64,000 bases of DNA from an uncultured Arachnia sp. (GCA_947493705.1 CANLSH010000004.1:1-64000); one strand, 5' to 3'. Shown: positions 52,294 through 62,352, numbered from the stretch's first letter. Notes: generated by a model from the letters alone, not told the origin. Numbers and translations are program-made.

Positions 52294-53312
52294 CTGGCGA
52301 ACTCCTCGAGCTTAAGGTAGAAGTCCTCGAACATGAGCCGGACGTCCAGCCGCGTGTAGACGCGCATGGGCCTGGTGCCGGCCATGGGGCGGTAGGCGCC
52401 GTCGGCCGTGAGCTGCGGCGTCGACTTCACGACGTGGCGGCTCGAGGAGGTGTCCGGTTCGTACGGGGACCGGAGCGCGGTGAGAAGCACTAAAGGCGAG
52501 TCGCCCAAGGGATACGTCTCCGGCATCGCCATGCCGTGCTGCTGAACCATCGACGCCACGTGGCGGACCTCGTCGTAGAGGTACTTGCCGAGGGGTCCCG
52601 TAGCCGCCACCCGTAGGCGCAGCTCAGTGTCCGAGACCAGCGCCTGTCGGTAGGCATCCCGCGGGACCTGCCAGATCTCGAGTTCCCGGGAGGCGAAGAC
52701 CACCTGACCGGCCGCGACGTCGATCAGCAGGTTGTACTCGATGGGCATTGCACCCGACGGCGGCGACGCCAGCCCATCGTGCTCACCGCCGCCGATCCAC
52801 ACCAGCACCATCCGCGACGCGATCCGCGGCTCGATCAGCAGCGCCGAGGCCAAGTCCGTCAGCCCGCCGCCGGCGACATAGAACAGCGGCAGGTCCGTGT
52901 CGTCGCGCAGTGCCTCCACGATGATCGCTCTGGGTGCTTCGCCGTCCCGGGCTTCCCCGACCCTCGCCAACGCTAGGGGCGCGCCCTTGGAGATCACCTC
53001 CGTCGAGGTCAGCCCCATCCGGGCGAACACGTTCCGGGCAACTAGCACGGCGCCCTCGGTCGAGTCTTCTGACGGGTCGAACGGGTCCCCCGGCCGCAGG
53101 TGGGAACACACCACCACCCTGATCTCGACGCTGGGTGAAAGCAGGTGGTGCACCAGTTGGTAGAGGTCGTCCGGATCGCCGGAGAAGTCATTGTCGATGA
53201 TGACACGGGCGCTCGGCCGGGCGAACGGGTCGTCCCGCCACGGTGTCTCCCCCAGCCGCCACTGCTTATTCACTGGCTGTTCCGGGCCGGAATCCGTGGG
53301 GATGCGGGTCAC
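52281..53312 (-). CDS. Nucleoside-hydrolase (IUNH) family protein
   Basis: 343 residues. VIIDNDFSGDPDDLYQLVHH carries the Asp cluster that binds calcium and the ribose in nucleoside hydrolases, though the order (DND...DPDD) departs from the usual DTDPGIDD. FYVAGGGLTDLASAL and the later NLLIDVAAGQVVF segment follow family order. No signal peptide. It is embedded between a rhamnosidase and a DUF1593 gene with 4-nt and 13-nt overlaps, so it may hydrolyse a furanosyl glycoside rather than a nucleoside (inference). Confidence 0.83.
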   Translation of the reverse strand: MTRIPTDSGPEQPVNKQWRLGETPWRDDPFARPSARVIIDNDFSGDPDDLYQLVHHLLSPSVEIRVVVCSHLRPGDPFDPSEDSTEGAVLVARNVFARMGLTSTEVISKGAPLALARVGEARDGEAPRAIIVEALRDDTDLPLFYVAGGGLTDLASALLIEPRIASRMVLVWIGGGEHDGLASPPSGAMPIEYNLLIDVAAGQVVFASRELEIWQVPRDAYRQALVSDTELRLRVAATGPLGKYLYDEVRHVASMVQQHGMAMPETYPLGDSPLVLLTALRSPYEPDTSSSRHVVKSTPQLTADGAYRPMAGTRPMRVYTRLDVRLMFEDFYLKLEEFARWQG

Positions 53313-56191
53313 TGCGACTCCTCGTGTGGCAGTTGGAGCTGGTCGGGGAGGCCGCCGGGTCCTTCGTGCCTCGTTGCCGCTTGCTCGACAGCATGATTGG
53401 GAGCCGGGAGGGCCGCCAGAGCGGCATTGACCGTGTCGAGTAGTTCCTGAGGGGCGAACAGGAATGCCAACGCGAACGGTCGGCGGTCACCCCAGGTGAC
53501 GCGGCGGGTGAAGCCCTCCACCAACTCGGGAGCCTTACCCCGGAGCACGGCCAGGACAGCAGCCAAGGCCTCCTCGTCGTCGATGATGTCTGCAGCCGGT
53601 GACTCGATGGACAGCGGCCTGGGAGACCTCACCGGTGGACGGTCTGGGACGGTCCAGGTGTGGCTGCCGGAGCCCACCGCGGTAGTAGTACCGTCGGGCA
53701 AGCACACGTCGGCGGTGGTGTTCGGTGGGACGATGGCGTCGACAACGATGTCCTCGCCCCTGCGCACCCAGCCAACCTCCGCGGGACCGTGGGGGGTTTC
53801 GAGCCGTGAATGGGCATCGTCAAGGCGACGCAGTGGGTGAGGGGCTATGCGCAGGCGGGCGTAGCCGGGCTCGGCCATGTCGAGGCCGGCGACCACCCGG
53901 TGGAGCCAGTCCACCACCGCGCCGAGCGCGTAGTGGTTGAATGATGTCATCTCGCCGGGATTGATGGTGCCGTCGGGCAGCATGGAGTCCCAGCGCTCCC
54001 AGATGGTGGTGGCCCCCATGGTGACCGGGTACAGCCAGGAGGGGCAACCGGTCTGCAGCAGAAGCCGCTCGGCCTCGTCCAGACGTCCGTGCCCGCTGAG
54101 TGCGTCGGTGACCAGCGGGGTCCCGACGAAGCCGGTGGCGATGTGGTAGCCGTTCTCGCGTACAAGCTCGGCGAGACGATCGGCGAGGCGCTGGCGTTGG
54201 GCGGGGTCGCGGATGATGTCGAAGCAAAGCGCCAGCGCGTAGGCGGTATGGGCATCGGACATCATCCGCCCGGCCGGGGTGACATAGGCGTCCCGGAAGG
54301 CGGCACGAGAACGTTCGGCCTCAGCGCCGTAGCGGGACGCGTCGTCGGTGCAGCCCAACAGGCTCGCGGTTCTGGCGAGGAGGTCCAGCGAGTACGCAAG
54401 ATACGCGCTGGCAACAATGTCACCCGATGTCCTCGCGGCGGCCGGGTTGTCCGGGGGCGCCGCGGGATCCAGCCAGTCACCAAGCTGCATCCGGCCCTGC
54501 CAGAGGCCGGTTCCCTCGCTCTCGGCAAGTTCCGTCTCCACCCATGCCCGCATGGACGGGTAGGCCTCCCGCAGTATCCCGACGTCGCCGTAACGCTCGT
54601 ACAGGGTCCACGGCACGACGGTGGCGGCATCACCCCAGGCCGCTGTGGGACGGCCGAACGGGCCAGCGCCCCGCAGAACGTCGGGGATCACGAGCGGCAC
54701 GTTCATGCCGTTAGCGGCCTGGTCGGCCGCCAGATCCCGCAGCCAGTTTCGGAGGAAACCGCGCACGTCGAACAACCGAGTGGCGGTGGGCGCGAACACG
54801 CCGATGTCGCCGGTCCAGCCGAGCCTCTCGTCGCGCTGCGGGCAGTCGGTCGGCACGGCCAGGAAGTTGCCACGCATCCCCCAGACCACGTTGTCGTGAA
54901 GTTGCTGCACGAGCGCGTGGGAGGTGGTGAAGTCACCGGTGCGGTCCATGTCGGAGTGCAGGACCACGGCGGTGACGTCGGCCGGGGAGAACTCGCCGGG
55001 CCAGTCGTGGATCTGGACGTAGCGGAAGCCGTGGAAGGTGAATTCTGGCTCCCATACCTCGTAGCCTTCCCCGCGAAGCGTGTAGCAGTCGGTGGCCTGC
55101 GCCGCCCGCAGCGGACGGGTGCCGAGTTCACCGTTCTCGAGGATCTCAGCGTGGCGGAGTGTGACGACGTGGCCTGCGGGGCCCTTAACACGAATCCGGA
55201 GTCTGCCCACGAGGTTCTGTCCGAAGTCGAGCAGTGTGCCGCCCGAGGGGGACGTAATGACCTCCGCCACGGGCAGTTCATCGATCCGCCGCACCGGAGC
55301 GGCGAGCTGCGGGTCGGGTCGTGGGAGTGCGGCATCCGTGGCGGCCGTCAAGGGCCAGGTCGTGTCGTCGAAGCCTGGCCGGTCCCATCCGTCGGCCTCG
55401 AGCCGGGCGTCGAAGGATTCACCGTTGTAGAGCCCGCTCTCGACGACGGGCCCGTCACCGCGGGCACGCCACGTCTCATCGGTCATGATCACGGAGGTGG
55501 CACTATTGGCGTGTTCGAGCTCGAGTCGCATGGCAAATGCGGGCTGCGTGCCGAAGACGGGCACCCCCTGGCCATGGAAGCCGTAGCGCTCGGTATACCA
55601 ACATCCGGCCAGCCGCACGGCCAGGGCGTTGGCGCCGTCTCGCAGAAGGGCTGTGACGTCGGTGGTCTCGTGGACGAGACGGTGATGATACGTCGGCCAG
55701 CCGGGAGCAAGGACGGCGTCGTCGGAGGGCACGCCGTTGACGCGGACGGTAGCCACGCCGAGCGCAGTCCAGCGAAGGAGCGCCCGGACAACGCCCGTCC
55801 CGTCGAACTCGGTGCGCAGCTCAACCGGCTGGGCGTATCGGCTGGGGTCCGCGAGCCCGATGGGCCGACCCCATTCGGCGTTCTCGGGGAGCAGTGCGGA
55901 GGTGACGAGGATGTCGTCGCTCCAGTCCGTGACGGCCCCGGAGGTGGCGGCGGCCCGGACGGCGACGCGCACCCGCTGTCCGGGAGCCAGTGGCCGGAAG
56001 GGCCATTCGACGAGATTGCTGCCCCGCCCGTCCAAACGAACCACGTCGGCGCCGGAGCGGACTTCCGCGAAGGCCTGGATCCACCCCGGCTGGTCGGTTG
56101 CCACGGTCCACGAGAGCCTTGGCGTGGGCGTCGCCACGAACGGCGAATCCGTGCGCAGTTCAGCGACCAGCCGACCGATCCTGGCGGTCAT
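53309..56191 (-). CDS. Alpha-L-rhamnosidase (GH78)
   Basis: 960 residues. N-terminal beta-sandwich domains (Ig-like and carbohydrate-binding, with WPTYHHRLVHETTDVT) precede the (alpha/alpha)6 barrel. Catalytic-region motifs DCPQRDERLGWTGD and GATTIWERWDSM are intact, followed by a C-terminal beta domain. An extra helical tail of about 100 residues (from about residue 860) is not part of the core fold I know. Removes terminal alpha-L-rhamnose from plant glycosides or rhamnogalacturonan; probably intracellular because no signal peptide is visible. ATG overlaps the GH43 stop by 4 nt. Confidence 0.94.
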   Translation of the reverse strand: MTARIGRLVAELRTDSPFVATPTPRLSWTVATDQPGWIQAFAEVRSGADVVRLDGRGSNLVEWPFRPLAPGQRVRVAVRAAATSGAVTDWSDDILVTSALLPENAEWGRPIGLADPSRYAQPVELRTEFDGTGVVRALLRWTALGVATVRVNGVPSDDAVLAPGWPTYHHRLVHETTDVTALLRDGANALAVRLAGCWYTERYGFHGQGVPVFGTQPAFAMRLELEHANSATSVIMTDETWRARGDGPVVESGLYNGESFDARLEADGWDRPGFDDTTWPLTAATDAALPRPDPQLAAPVRRIDELPVAEVITSPSGGTLLDFGQNLVGRLRIRVKGPAGHVVTLRHAEILENGELGTRPLRAAQATDCYTLRGEGYEVWEPEFTFHGFRYVQIHDWPGEFSPADVTAVVLHSDMDRTGDFTTSHALVQQLHDNVVWGMRGNFLAVPTDCPQRDERLGWTGDIGVFAPTATRLFDVRGFLRNWLRDLAADQAANGMNVPLVIPDVLRGAGPFGRPTAAWGDAATVVPWTLYERYGDVGILREAYPSMRAWVETELAESEGTGLWQGRMQLGDWLDPAAPPDNPAAARTSGDIVASAYLAYSLDLLARTASLLGCTDDASRYGAEAERSRAAFRDAYVTPAGRMMSDAHTAYALALCFDIIRDPAQRQRLADRLAELVRENGYHIATGFVGTPLVTDALSGHGRLDEAERLLLQTGCPSWLYPVTMGATTIWERWDSMLPDGTINPGEMTSFNHYALGAVVDWLHRVVAGLDMAEPGYARLRIAPHPLRRLDDAHSRLETPHGPAEVGWVRRGEDIVVDAIVPPNTTADVCLPDGTTTAVGSGSHTWTVPDRPPVRSPRPLSIESPAADIIDDEEALAAVLAVLRGKAPELVEGFTRRVTWGDRRPFALAFLFAPQELLDTVNAALAALPAPNHAVEQAATRHEGPGGLPDQLQLPHEESQ

Positions 56192-57672
56192 GAGTTGTCG
56201 CCGGTGTAGGTGAGTCGGTCGAAGGCGACCGTGCCCTCAGTGGCGTACACCCCGAACACGCGGCCGGTGAATGAGGCGGCCGTCTCGTTGGAGAGGTAGC
56301 GACCGTCCACCTCCGCGAGCACCTGCACCACACCCTGGGGATCGACATACCCCAATGTGACGAGGTCGGACGCCGGGTGTCCCAACCCGACGGCCTCGGG
56401 CGGCCGGGAAGCCAGCATGAGTTCGACGACGCCATCGACCTCCACGGAGGACTCCCGGACGAAACCGGGGATGACGGCGCGCGCCGTGACCGTACCGTCG
56501 GCGAGCTCGACCTCGTAGTGGAAGTGTTCGTCGTAGCGCAAGGCGAGGCCACCAACGCCCGAAGCGGCGTCCGCCACGGTGCGGATCTCGCAGGTCTGGT
56601 GCTGTTGCCGGTGGCCGACGAACACGGGCCGGAATGCGCCCATCCCCTCACCCTCCCCCTTCAGCACCAGCCAGCCGGCGCGCGTTGTGAGGTCGGCGAG
56701 CTGGTCAGGTCGGCGGCGCACACCGATCCACTGCGGTCCGAGTTCGCCGTCGAAGTCCTCGCTCCAGGAGAAGCCGTCACGGGGGTTGAGTTTGACCGGG
56801 TCGATCTCCAACCATCCGTCGTCACCCCAGCGTGCGGGCGAGATAAAGGTTTCACGGCCCAGTGCGGAGAAGGAGCGGACCATGCCGCGGGGGCGAGTGC
56901 CCAGCATGACGACGTACCACTGGCCATCCGGTCCTTCGACAAGGTCGCCGTGGCCGGTGCACTGAACGGGTCGGGCGGTGCCGCGCGCGGTGACCAGCGG
57001 GTTGGCAGGGCAGGAAGTGAAGGGCCCATCCGGCCGCTGCGCGCGGGCGATGGAGATGGCGTGACCTCGTTCGGTGCCGCCCTCCGCCACCATGAGGTAC
57101 CAGTACTCCCCCACGTGGTAGAGGTGCGGGGCTTCCGGGAACATGCCCCCGTCACCGGACCACAGGGCCCGCTTGTCCCCCAGTATCTCGCCGGTGGCGG
57201 TGTCGACGCGGACCTGCTCGATGCCGCGGTGCGTGCCGCTGTCCGTGCCCTCAAGCACGAGGCCGGAGTAGGTGACGTACGCAGTGCCGTGGCCGTCCCA
57301 GGCGATGTCGGGATCGATCCCCTCGATGTCGATCACGACGCCGTCGCTCCATGGGCCCGCCGGGTGGGTGGTGGTGAACAAGCACGTTCCACGACCGGCG
57401 GTGTCGGTCACGATGAGGTGGAACACGCCGTCGTGGTGCCGGATGGTGGGGGCCCAGACGCCGAGGTTGGTGGGTGCCTCCTGTACGCCGAGTTGTTCGT
57501 CGCGTACGGCGACGTTCCCGAGTTGGGTCCATGTCACCAGGTCGGTGGAGTGGTGGATCGGAATGCCGGGGAGGTACTCAAACGTCGACGTGGCGAGGTA
57601 GTAGTCGCCGCCAACGCGCACGATGCTCGGGTCGGGGTTGAAGCCGGGGAGCAGCGGGTTGGGAAGGCTCAT
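56188..57672 (-). CDS. GH43 beta-xylosidase / alpha-L-arabinofuranosidase
   Basis: 494 residues. A five-bladed propeller with catalytic base Asp in LLPGFNPDPSIVRVGGDYYL, transition-state Asp in GIDPDIAWDGHG and acid Glu in HGDLVEGPDGQWYVV. A C-terminal concanavalin-like domain (about residues 310-490) is typical of GH43 beta-xylosidases. ATG 57672 overlaps the GH3 stop (ATGA); the long upstream extension is a GH3 shadow. Cytosolic, acting on imported oligosaccharides. Confidence 0.93.
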   Translation of the reverse strand: MSLPNPLLPGFNPDPSIVRVGGDYYLATSTFEYLPGIPIHHSTDLVTWTQLGNVAVRDEQLGVQEAPTNLGVWAPTIRHHDGVFHLIVTDTAGRGTCLFTTTHPAGPWSDGVVIDIEGIDPDIAWDGHGTAYVTYSGLVLEGTDSGTHRGIEQVRVDTATGEILGDKRALWSGDGGMFPEAPHLYHVGEYWYLMVAEGGTERGHAISIARAQRPDGPFTSCPANPLVTARGTARPVQCTGHGDLVEGPDGQWYVVMLGTRPRGMVRSFSALGRETFISPARWGDDGWLEIDPVKLNPRDGFSWSEDFDGELGPQWIGVRRRPDQLADLTTRAGWLVLKGEGEGMGAFRPVFVGHRQQHQTCEIRTVADAASGVGGLALRYDEHFHYEVELADGTVTARAVIPGFVRESSVEVDGVVELMLASRPPEAVGLGHPASDLVTLGYVDPQGVVQVLAEVDGRYLSNETAASFTGRVFGVYATEGTVAFDRLTYTGDNS

Positions 57673-60128
57673 CACAGCTCCACGTCCACGGTCGCGATGT
57701 CGGTCGCGACGCTCGTGGCGACGTGCAGCTGGTAAACGCCCGTCTCCACATGCCAACCTTCGTCGAAGTGCGCGAAGCGGTGTCGGGGAACACGCAGCTG
57801 CTTCGTTTCGGAGCCCCCGGCTGGGAGGCGGACAGGGGCGAACCCCACCAGCCACCGGGTGGGACGATCGATGGCGCTGTCCGGCTTGGAGGTGTAAAGC
57901 TGCACCACCTGTTTCCCGGCACGCTCGCCGGTGTTGGTGACCGTCACTGTGACAACGACATCGTCTCCCGCCACCGTCGCGTCGACGTCCCCGATGCTCC
58001 AGGACGTGTAGCCGAGCCCGTGGCCGAAGGGATAGGCCGGGGCGGTGCAGTTCTTCAGCCACCCGCGGTACCCGATGTGGATGCCCTCGTCGTAGTGCAC
58101 CTTGCCGGAGGCGTCAGGGGTGCAATTCACCACGGGCAGGTCGGCGAACTTGGCGGCCCAGGTGGTGGGCAGGCGTCCGCCGGGTTCGGCGCGGCCGAGG
58201 AGGACATCGGCGATGGCATTACCGAACTCTTCGCCGCCGAAGTACCCAAGGACTACGGCGGCGACGTCGTCGCGCCAGGGCAGCAGCACGGGTGATCCGG
58301 AGTTCACCACCACGATCGTGTTCGGGTTTGCGGCGACGACGGCACGCACCAGGTCATCCTGGCGGCCGGGAAGATCGAGGTTGTCGCGGTCGTAGCCCTC
58401 GGACTCGACCCTGGAGTTCGTCCCGACGACAACAATCGCAACCTCTGCGTCGGCCGCGGACTGTGCCGCCTCGGCAATGAGATCATCGGGGTCGAGCCGC
58501 AGCGGGGCGGTGCCGAAGGTCAACCCGATGGCACCCACGATCGGCGAGTGGGAGCTGGTGAGGTCGAACTCCAACCGCAGGTCCACGGGCTGGCCGGACC
58601 GGAACGGCACGACCGTGGTCAGGGACGGCGGTGCCAGCAGAGCCGCACCCAGATCAGTGCCAGTGACCTCGGGTTGGGCGGCAAACAGCAGTTCGCCGTC
58701 GACGTACACGCTGCCGAACAGTGACGACGAGAATCCGAACTCACGCTCGTGGGTGGCAGTGGGTGTGTACGTCGTTTCCAGGACCAGGCGAGTTGCCGTG
58801 CCCAGCGGCGCACCCCCACCGAACCATGTCAGCGCAGTGGAAAAGCGGTCGTCCGTGGCCAGCTCGTCCCCGTCGAGACCGATGAATGTGGCGGTGAGGC
58901 CGCGCCCACCTGTGCGGGGATTCGTGAGGCATTCCAAGGGCAGCTCCGAGACTCCCTCCTGGACGATGGCGCCGATGCTGTAGCAGACTTGCGCGTCGGG
59001 CAGGGCTGCGCGGAGCCCGTCAAGTGGGTTGACGGTGCTCTCTGGGATGACGGTGGCAGAGCCACCGCCTTGTGTCCGGGCCTCCTGGGCGTTGTGCCCA
59101 ATGACGGCCACCTTCCGCACCGCAGATCCCTCAAGTGGGAGAATGCCATTGTTGGCGAGCAGGACCGTCCCCTCGATGGCGGCACGTCGCACGAAGGCCT
59201 TGCCATCGACCTCGGCAACGTCCGCTCGTGGCACATCACCGAGGGCGCCGACGCGTTGGGCCAACAACAGCATTCTCGCCACGTGGCGATCGATGGCGGC
59301 CTCGTCCACACTGCCGTCATGGACGGCAGCCAGCAGGGCGTCGCCCCACACGCCGGGTGCCGGCATTTCCAGGTCCTGCTCGGCGTTGGCGGCGCCGGTG
59401 CTGCGCACAGCTGTCCAGTCGGAGACCATCACACCGTCCCAGCCCCACTCGCTGCGCAGCGGGTCGGCGAGTAGCCCGTTCTCTGTCATGGTGGTGCCGT
59501 TGACAGAGTTGTAGGCGCTCATGATGGACCAGGTCCCAGCCTCAACGGTGCGCTCGAACGGCAGCAGGTACAGCTCACGCAGAGTCCGCTCGTCCACCAC
59601 GACATCGGCCGTGAACCGGTCGGTCTCGAAGTCGTTGGCGACGTAGTGCTTCGGTGTGGCGGCGACCCCGTTGGACTGGAGGCCCTCGACGTAGGCGGCG
59701 GCCAGGTCTCCCGTCAACATCGGGTCCTCGCTGAAGCATTCGAAGTGCCGCCCGCCGAGTGGGGAGCGGTGCAGGTTGATGGTGGGGCCGAGCACCCAGT
59801 CCACGCCCTTGCGGCGGGCCTCGCTCGCCGCCACGGCGCCGTACTCCCGGGCCAGTTCGGTGTCCCAACCCGATGCCAGGGCAGTCGCCGAGGGCAGGTT
59901 GAGCGAAGGGGACCGCTCGTCCCAGATGGGCCCCCTGACCCCGGAGGGGCCGTCTGACAGTGTCATCTTTCGTAGCCCGATCTGCGGTACCTCGATGGTG
60001 GTCCAGAAGTCCTCGCCCGTGATGAGGGCGACCTTGGTCTCCAGATCCAGTGCTGCGACGAGATCCTCGATGCGCTGTGCTGAGCCTGTCGTCGTGTGGT
60101 GCGGTGCGCCTGTGGTTGTGCCGGTCAT
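57672..60128 (-). CDS. GH3 beta-glycosidase with PA14-like insertion
   Basis: 818 residues. The barrel domain carries KHYVANDFETDR and the catalytic nucleophile Asp in GVMVSDWTAVRST. The second domain (VVVGTNSRVESEGYDRDNLD) is interrupted by a PA14-like segment (about residues 390-520). A fibronectin-III-like domain ends the protein. Typical beta-glucosidase or beta-xylosidase, with substrate not resolvable from sequence. ATG 60128 overlaps the GH1 stop by 4 nt. No signal peptide. Confidence 0.93.
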   Translation of the reverse strand: MTGTTTGAPHHTTTGSAQRIEDLVAALDLETKVALITGEDFWTTIEVPQIGLRKMTLSDGPSGVRGPIWDERSPSLNLPSATALASGWDTELAREYGAVAASEARRKGVDWVLGPTINLHRSPLGGRHFECFSEDPMLTGDLAAAYVEGLQSNGVAATPKHYVANDFETDRFTADVVVDERTLRELYLLPFERTVEAGTWSIMSAYNSVNGTTMTENGLLADPLRSEWGWDGVMVSDWTAVRSTGAANAEQDLEMPAPGVWGDALLAAVHDGSVDEAAIDRHVARMLLLAQRVGALGDVPRADVAEVDGKAFVRRAAIEGTVLLANNGILPLEGSAVRKVAVIGHNAQEARTQGGGSATVIPESTVNPLDGLRAALPDAQVCYSIGAIVQEGVSELPLECLTNPRTGGRGLTATFIGLDGDELATDDRFSTALTWFGGGAPLGTATRLVLETTYTPTATHEREFGFSSSLFGSVYVDGELLFAAQPEVTGTDLGAALLAPPSLTTVVPFRSGQPVDLRLEFDLTSSHSPIVGAIGLTFGTAPLRLDPDDLIAEAAQSAADAEVAIVVVGTNSRVESEGYDRDNLDLPGRQDDLVRAVVAANPNTIVVVNSGSPVLLPWRDDVAAVVLGYFGGEEFGNAIADVLLGRAEPGGRLPTTWAAKFADLPVVNCTPDASGKVHYDEGIHIGYRGWLKNCTAPAYPFGHGLGYTSWSIGDVDATVAGDDVVVTVTVTNTGERAGKQVVQLYTSKPDSAIDRPTRWLVGFAPVRLPAGGSETKQLRVPRHRFAHFDEGWHVETGVYQLHVATSVATDIATVDVEL

Positions 60129-61480
60129 GCGGTGGTCTCCTTCGATGTTGGCAGGGGGGATGCGTGCCCGGCGATGAAGTCGCGGTACCAGTGGGCGCTG
60201 TCCTTGGGGATTCGTTCTTGGGTGCCGAAGTCGACGAAGACGAGGCCGAAACGCATGGAGTAGCCCCAGGACCACTCGAAGTTGTCCATGAAGGACCATG
60301 CGAAGTAGCCGCGAACGTCGACGCCATCGGCTCGCGCCTGCAGAACGGCGCCGGTGTAGCCCTCCAGGTAGTGGATGCGTTCTGGGTCGTGGACCTGGCC
60401 GTCCGGGGTGACGTAGTCATGGAAGGTGGCACCGTTTTCGGTGACCAACAACGGCAGGTCGGTGTACTCGTGTGCCACCCACACCAGGAGTGCGTGGAGC
60501 GCCTCCGGGGTGTCGGACCAGTCGAAGCTCGTGGGAGTGGGTTCCACCTGGATCATGCGGTACCCGTGGAACGGCGACGTGTCGTCGGCCTTGACCAGCA
60601 CGTTGGTGTAGTGGTTGATGCCTGTGAAGTCGCCGGGAGCGCTGATGAGTTGTAGATCCCCCTCACGAACCAGGTCGGGGTCTGTCAGCTGGGGGAAGAG
60701 CGATTCCACCAGTTCGCCATACGAGCCATGGTGGACGGGCTGCATGAATAGACCGTTCATGCGGGCGTCGGCTTCGGTTGCCTTCGCCATGTCGGCGGCG
60801 GCGTCGGAGAACGGCCGGATGCGGGACAGCAGGTTGGTAATGCCCACCCTGGCCTCCGGAAGGATCTCCCGGAACGCCGCGAGCGCGAAACCGTGGGCGA
60901 GCAGGAGGTGGTGCGCCGCACGGATGGCCTCGTCCGGGTCAGTGTGACCTGGTGCCTGCATACCCCAGTCGTAGCTGAGGAACGAGGCACAGATGGGTTC
61001 GTTGATGGTGATCCAGTTCTCCGCCAGCCCGCCCAGTTCCGCAATGACAAGGCGGGCGTAGTCACCGAACGCCTCGGCCGTGGCCCGCGCCGGCCATCCA
61101 CCCTCGTCCGCCAGAGGCTGGGGCAGGTCCCAGTGGTAGAGCGTGACGTAGGGCTCGATGCCACGCTGGCGGCATCCCCTAAGAAGGTCACGGTAGAACC
61201 GGACGCCGTCGGGGTTGAGTTGGCCGCGCCCGGTGGGTTGCAGCCTGGACCAGGACAGCGACAGCCGGTAGGCGGGGATGCCGAGGCTCGCCATGAGGTC
61301 GAGGTCCTCCGCCCAGCGGTGGTAGTGGTCGCAGGCCACGTCGGCGTCCTCACCATGAAAGATCGCGCCCGGCTGTTGTTGGAATGTGTCCCAGTGGGAC
61401 GGGCCGCGGCCACCCTCCGCCGTGGCGCCTTCGATCTGGAACGCGGCGGTGGCCACCCCCCAGACGATGTCGGTACTCAT
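60125..61480 (-). CDS. GH1 beta-glucosidase
   Basis: 451 residues, the full GH1 length. WGVATAAFQIEGA opens the barrel, the acid/base Glu lies in WITINEPICAS and the nucleophile Glu in LLVTENGATFHDY. Hydrolyses beta-linked disaccharides or aryl glycosides inside the cell. The start overlaps the ABC ATPase stop by 4 nt, so import and hydrolysis are co-expressed. Confidence 0.96.
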   Translation of the reverse strand: MSTDIVWGVATAAFQIEGATAEGGRGPSHWDTFQQQPGAIFHGEDADVACDHYHRWAEDLDLMASLGIPAYRLSLSWSRLQPTGRGQLNPDGVRFYRDLLRGCRQRGIEPYVTLYHWDLPQPLADEGGWPARATAEAFGDYARLVIAELGGLAENWITINEPICASFLSYDWGMQAPGHTDPDEAIRAAHHLLLAHGFALAAFREILPEARVGITNLLSRIRPFSDAAADMAKATEADARMNGLFMQPVHHGSYGELVESLFPQLTDPDLVREGDLQLISAPGDFTGINHYTNVLVKADDTSPFHGYRMIQVEPTPTSFDWSDTPEALHALLVWVAHEYTDLPLLVTENGATFHDYVTPDGQVHDPERIHYLEGYTGAVLQARADGVDVRGYFAWSFMDNFEWSWGYSMRFGLVFVDFGTQERIPKDSAHWYRDFIAGHASPLPTSKETTA

Positions 61481-62352
61481 AGGGCGTCCAACTCCAATCC
61501 GGCTCCGGCTTGTTCCTTCATCTCGTCCTGCTGCGCCAGCATCCGCAGGCGTTGGGCACGTCGGTGCTCCTGGCGGTCGGGATCCGGGACGGGTGCGGCC
61601 ATGAAAAGCCGTTGCGTGTAGGGATGCTCCGGGATCCTCGTCACCGCATCGGCCGGTCCCGCTTCCACGATTTCGCCGCGGTAGAGCACTGCCACACGGT
61701 GGCTGACGTGGCGCACCACGGCGAGGTCGTGCGTGATGAACAGGTACGCCACACCGGTGGCCTCCTGGATCTCGACGAACAGGTCCAGGACCTTGGCCTG
61801 GGTCGACAGGTCGAGCGCGGACACCACTTCGTCGCAGACGATGAGTCTCGGGTCCAGCGCCAGCGCCCTGGCAATGGCGATGCGCTGGCGTTGCCCACCG
61901 GAGAACTCCTTCGCCAACCGTGCTGCCGCATCACCGGGCAGGTGGACCTTTGCCAACAAATCTCGGACCCGGCCCCGCGCCTGTTTACCTTCGACGCCGT
62001 TGGCCGTTAGCGGTTCGGCCAGGATCTGCTCGATGGTCATGGACGGGTTGAGCGAGGAGTACGGGTCCTGGAACACCACCTGAATGTCTCGTGCCCGCTT
62101 GCGGCGCTCACGCCGGGACAGGTGCGAGATGTCATTGCCAGCGAAGGTGATCGTTCCGCCGCTGACCGGTGCCAGACCCAACACGGCCCGCCCCAGAGTT
62201 GTCTTGCCCGACCCGGACTCCCCCACCAGGCCGACGGTTTCGCCCGGGAGGATCTCCAAGGAGACGGACTTCAGCGCATGGAACGGGGAGCGTCCACCCC
62301 CTCCGGGATAGATGACGTCGAGGTCGTTGATCGTGAGAAGTGGTTCGGTCAT
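61477..62352 (-). CDS. Opp/Dpp-type ABC transporter ATPase (OppF-like)
   Basis: 291 residues with Walker A GESGSGKTTLG, signature EFSGGQRQRIAIARALALDP, Walker B LIVCDEVVSALD and the C-terminal oligopeptide/nickel-type extension (AGPADAVTRIPEHPYTQRLF). In this context it probably energises uptake of oligosaccharides or glycosides rather than peptides. The start overlaps the fused permease-ATPase stop by 4 nt. Confidence 0.94.
   Translation of the reverse strand: MTEPLLTINDLDVIYPGGGGRSPFHALKSVSLEILPGETVGLVGESGSGKTTLGRAVLGLAPVSGGTITFAGNDISHLSRRERRKRARDIQVVFQDPYSSLNPSMTIEQILAEPLTANGVEGKQARGRVRDLLAKVHLPGDAAARLAKEFSGGQRQRIAIARALALDPRLIVCDEVVSALDLSTQAKVLDLFVEIQEATGVAYLFITHDLAVVRHVSHRVAVLYRGEIVEAGPADAVTRIPEHPYTQRLFMAAPVPDPDRQEHRRAQRLRMLAQQDEMKEQAGAGLELDAL

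Noticed and set aside
54089..56209. 706-codon open frame antisense to the GH78 gene
   Set aside because: Shadow of GH78; no recognisable domain.
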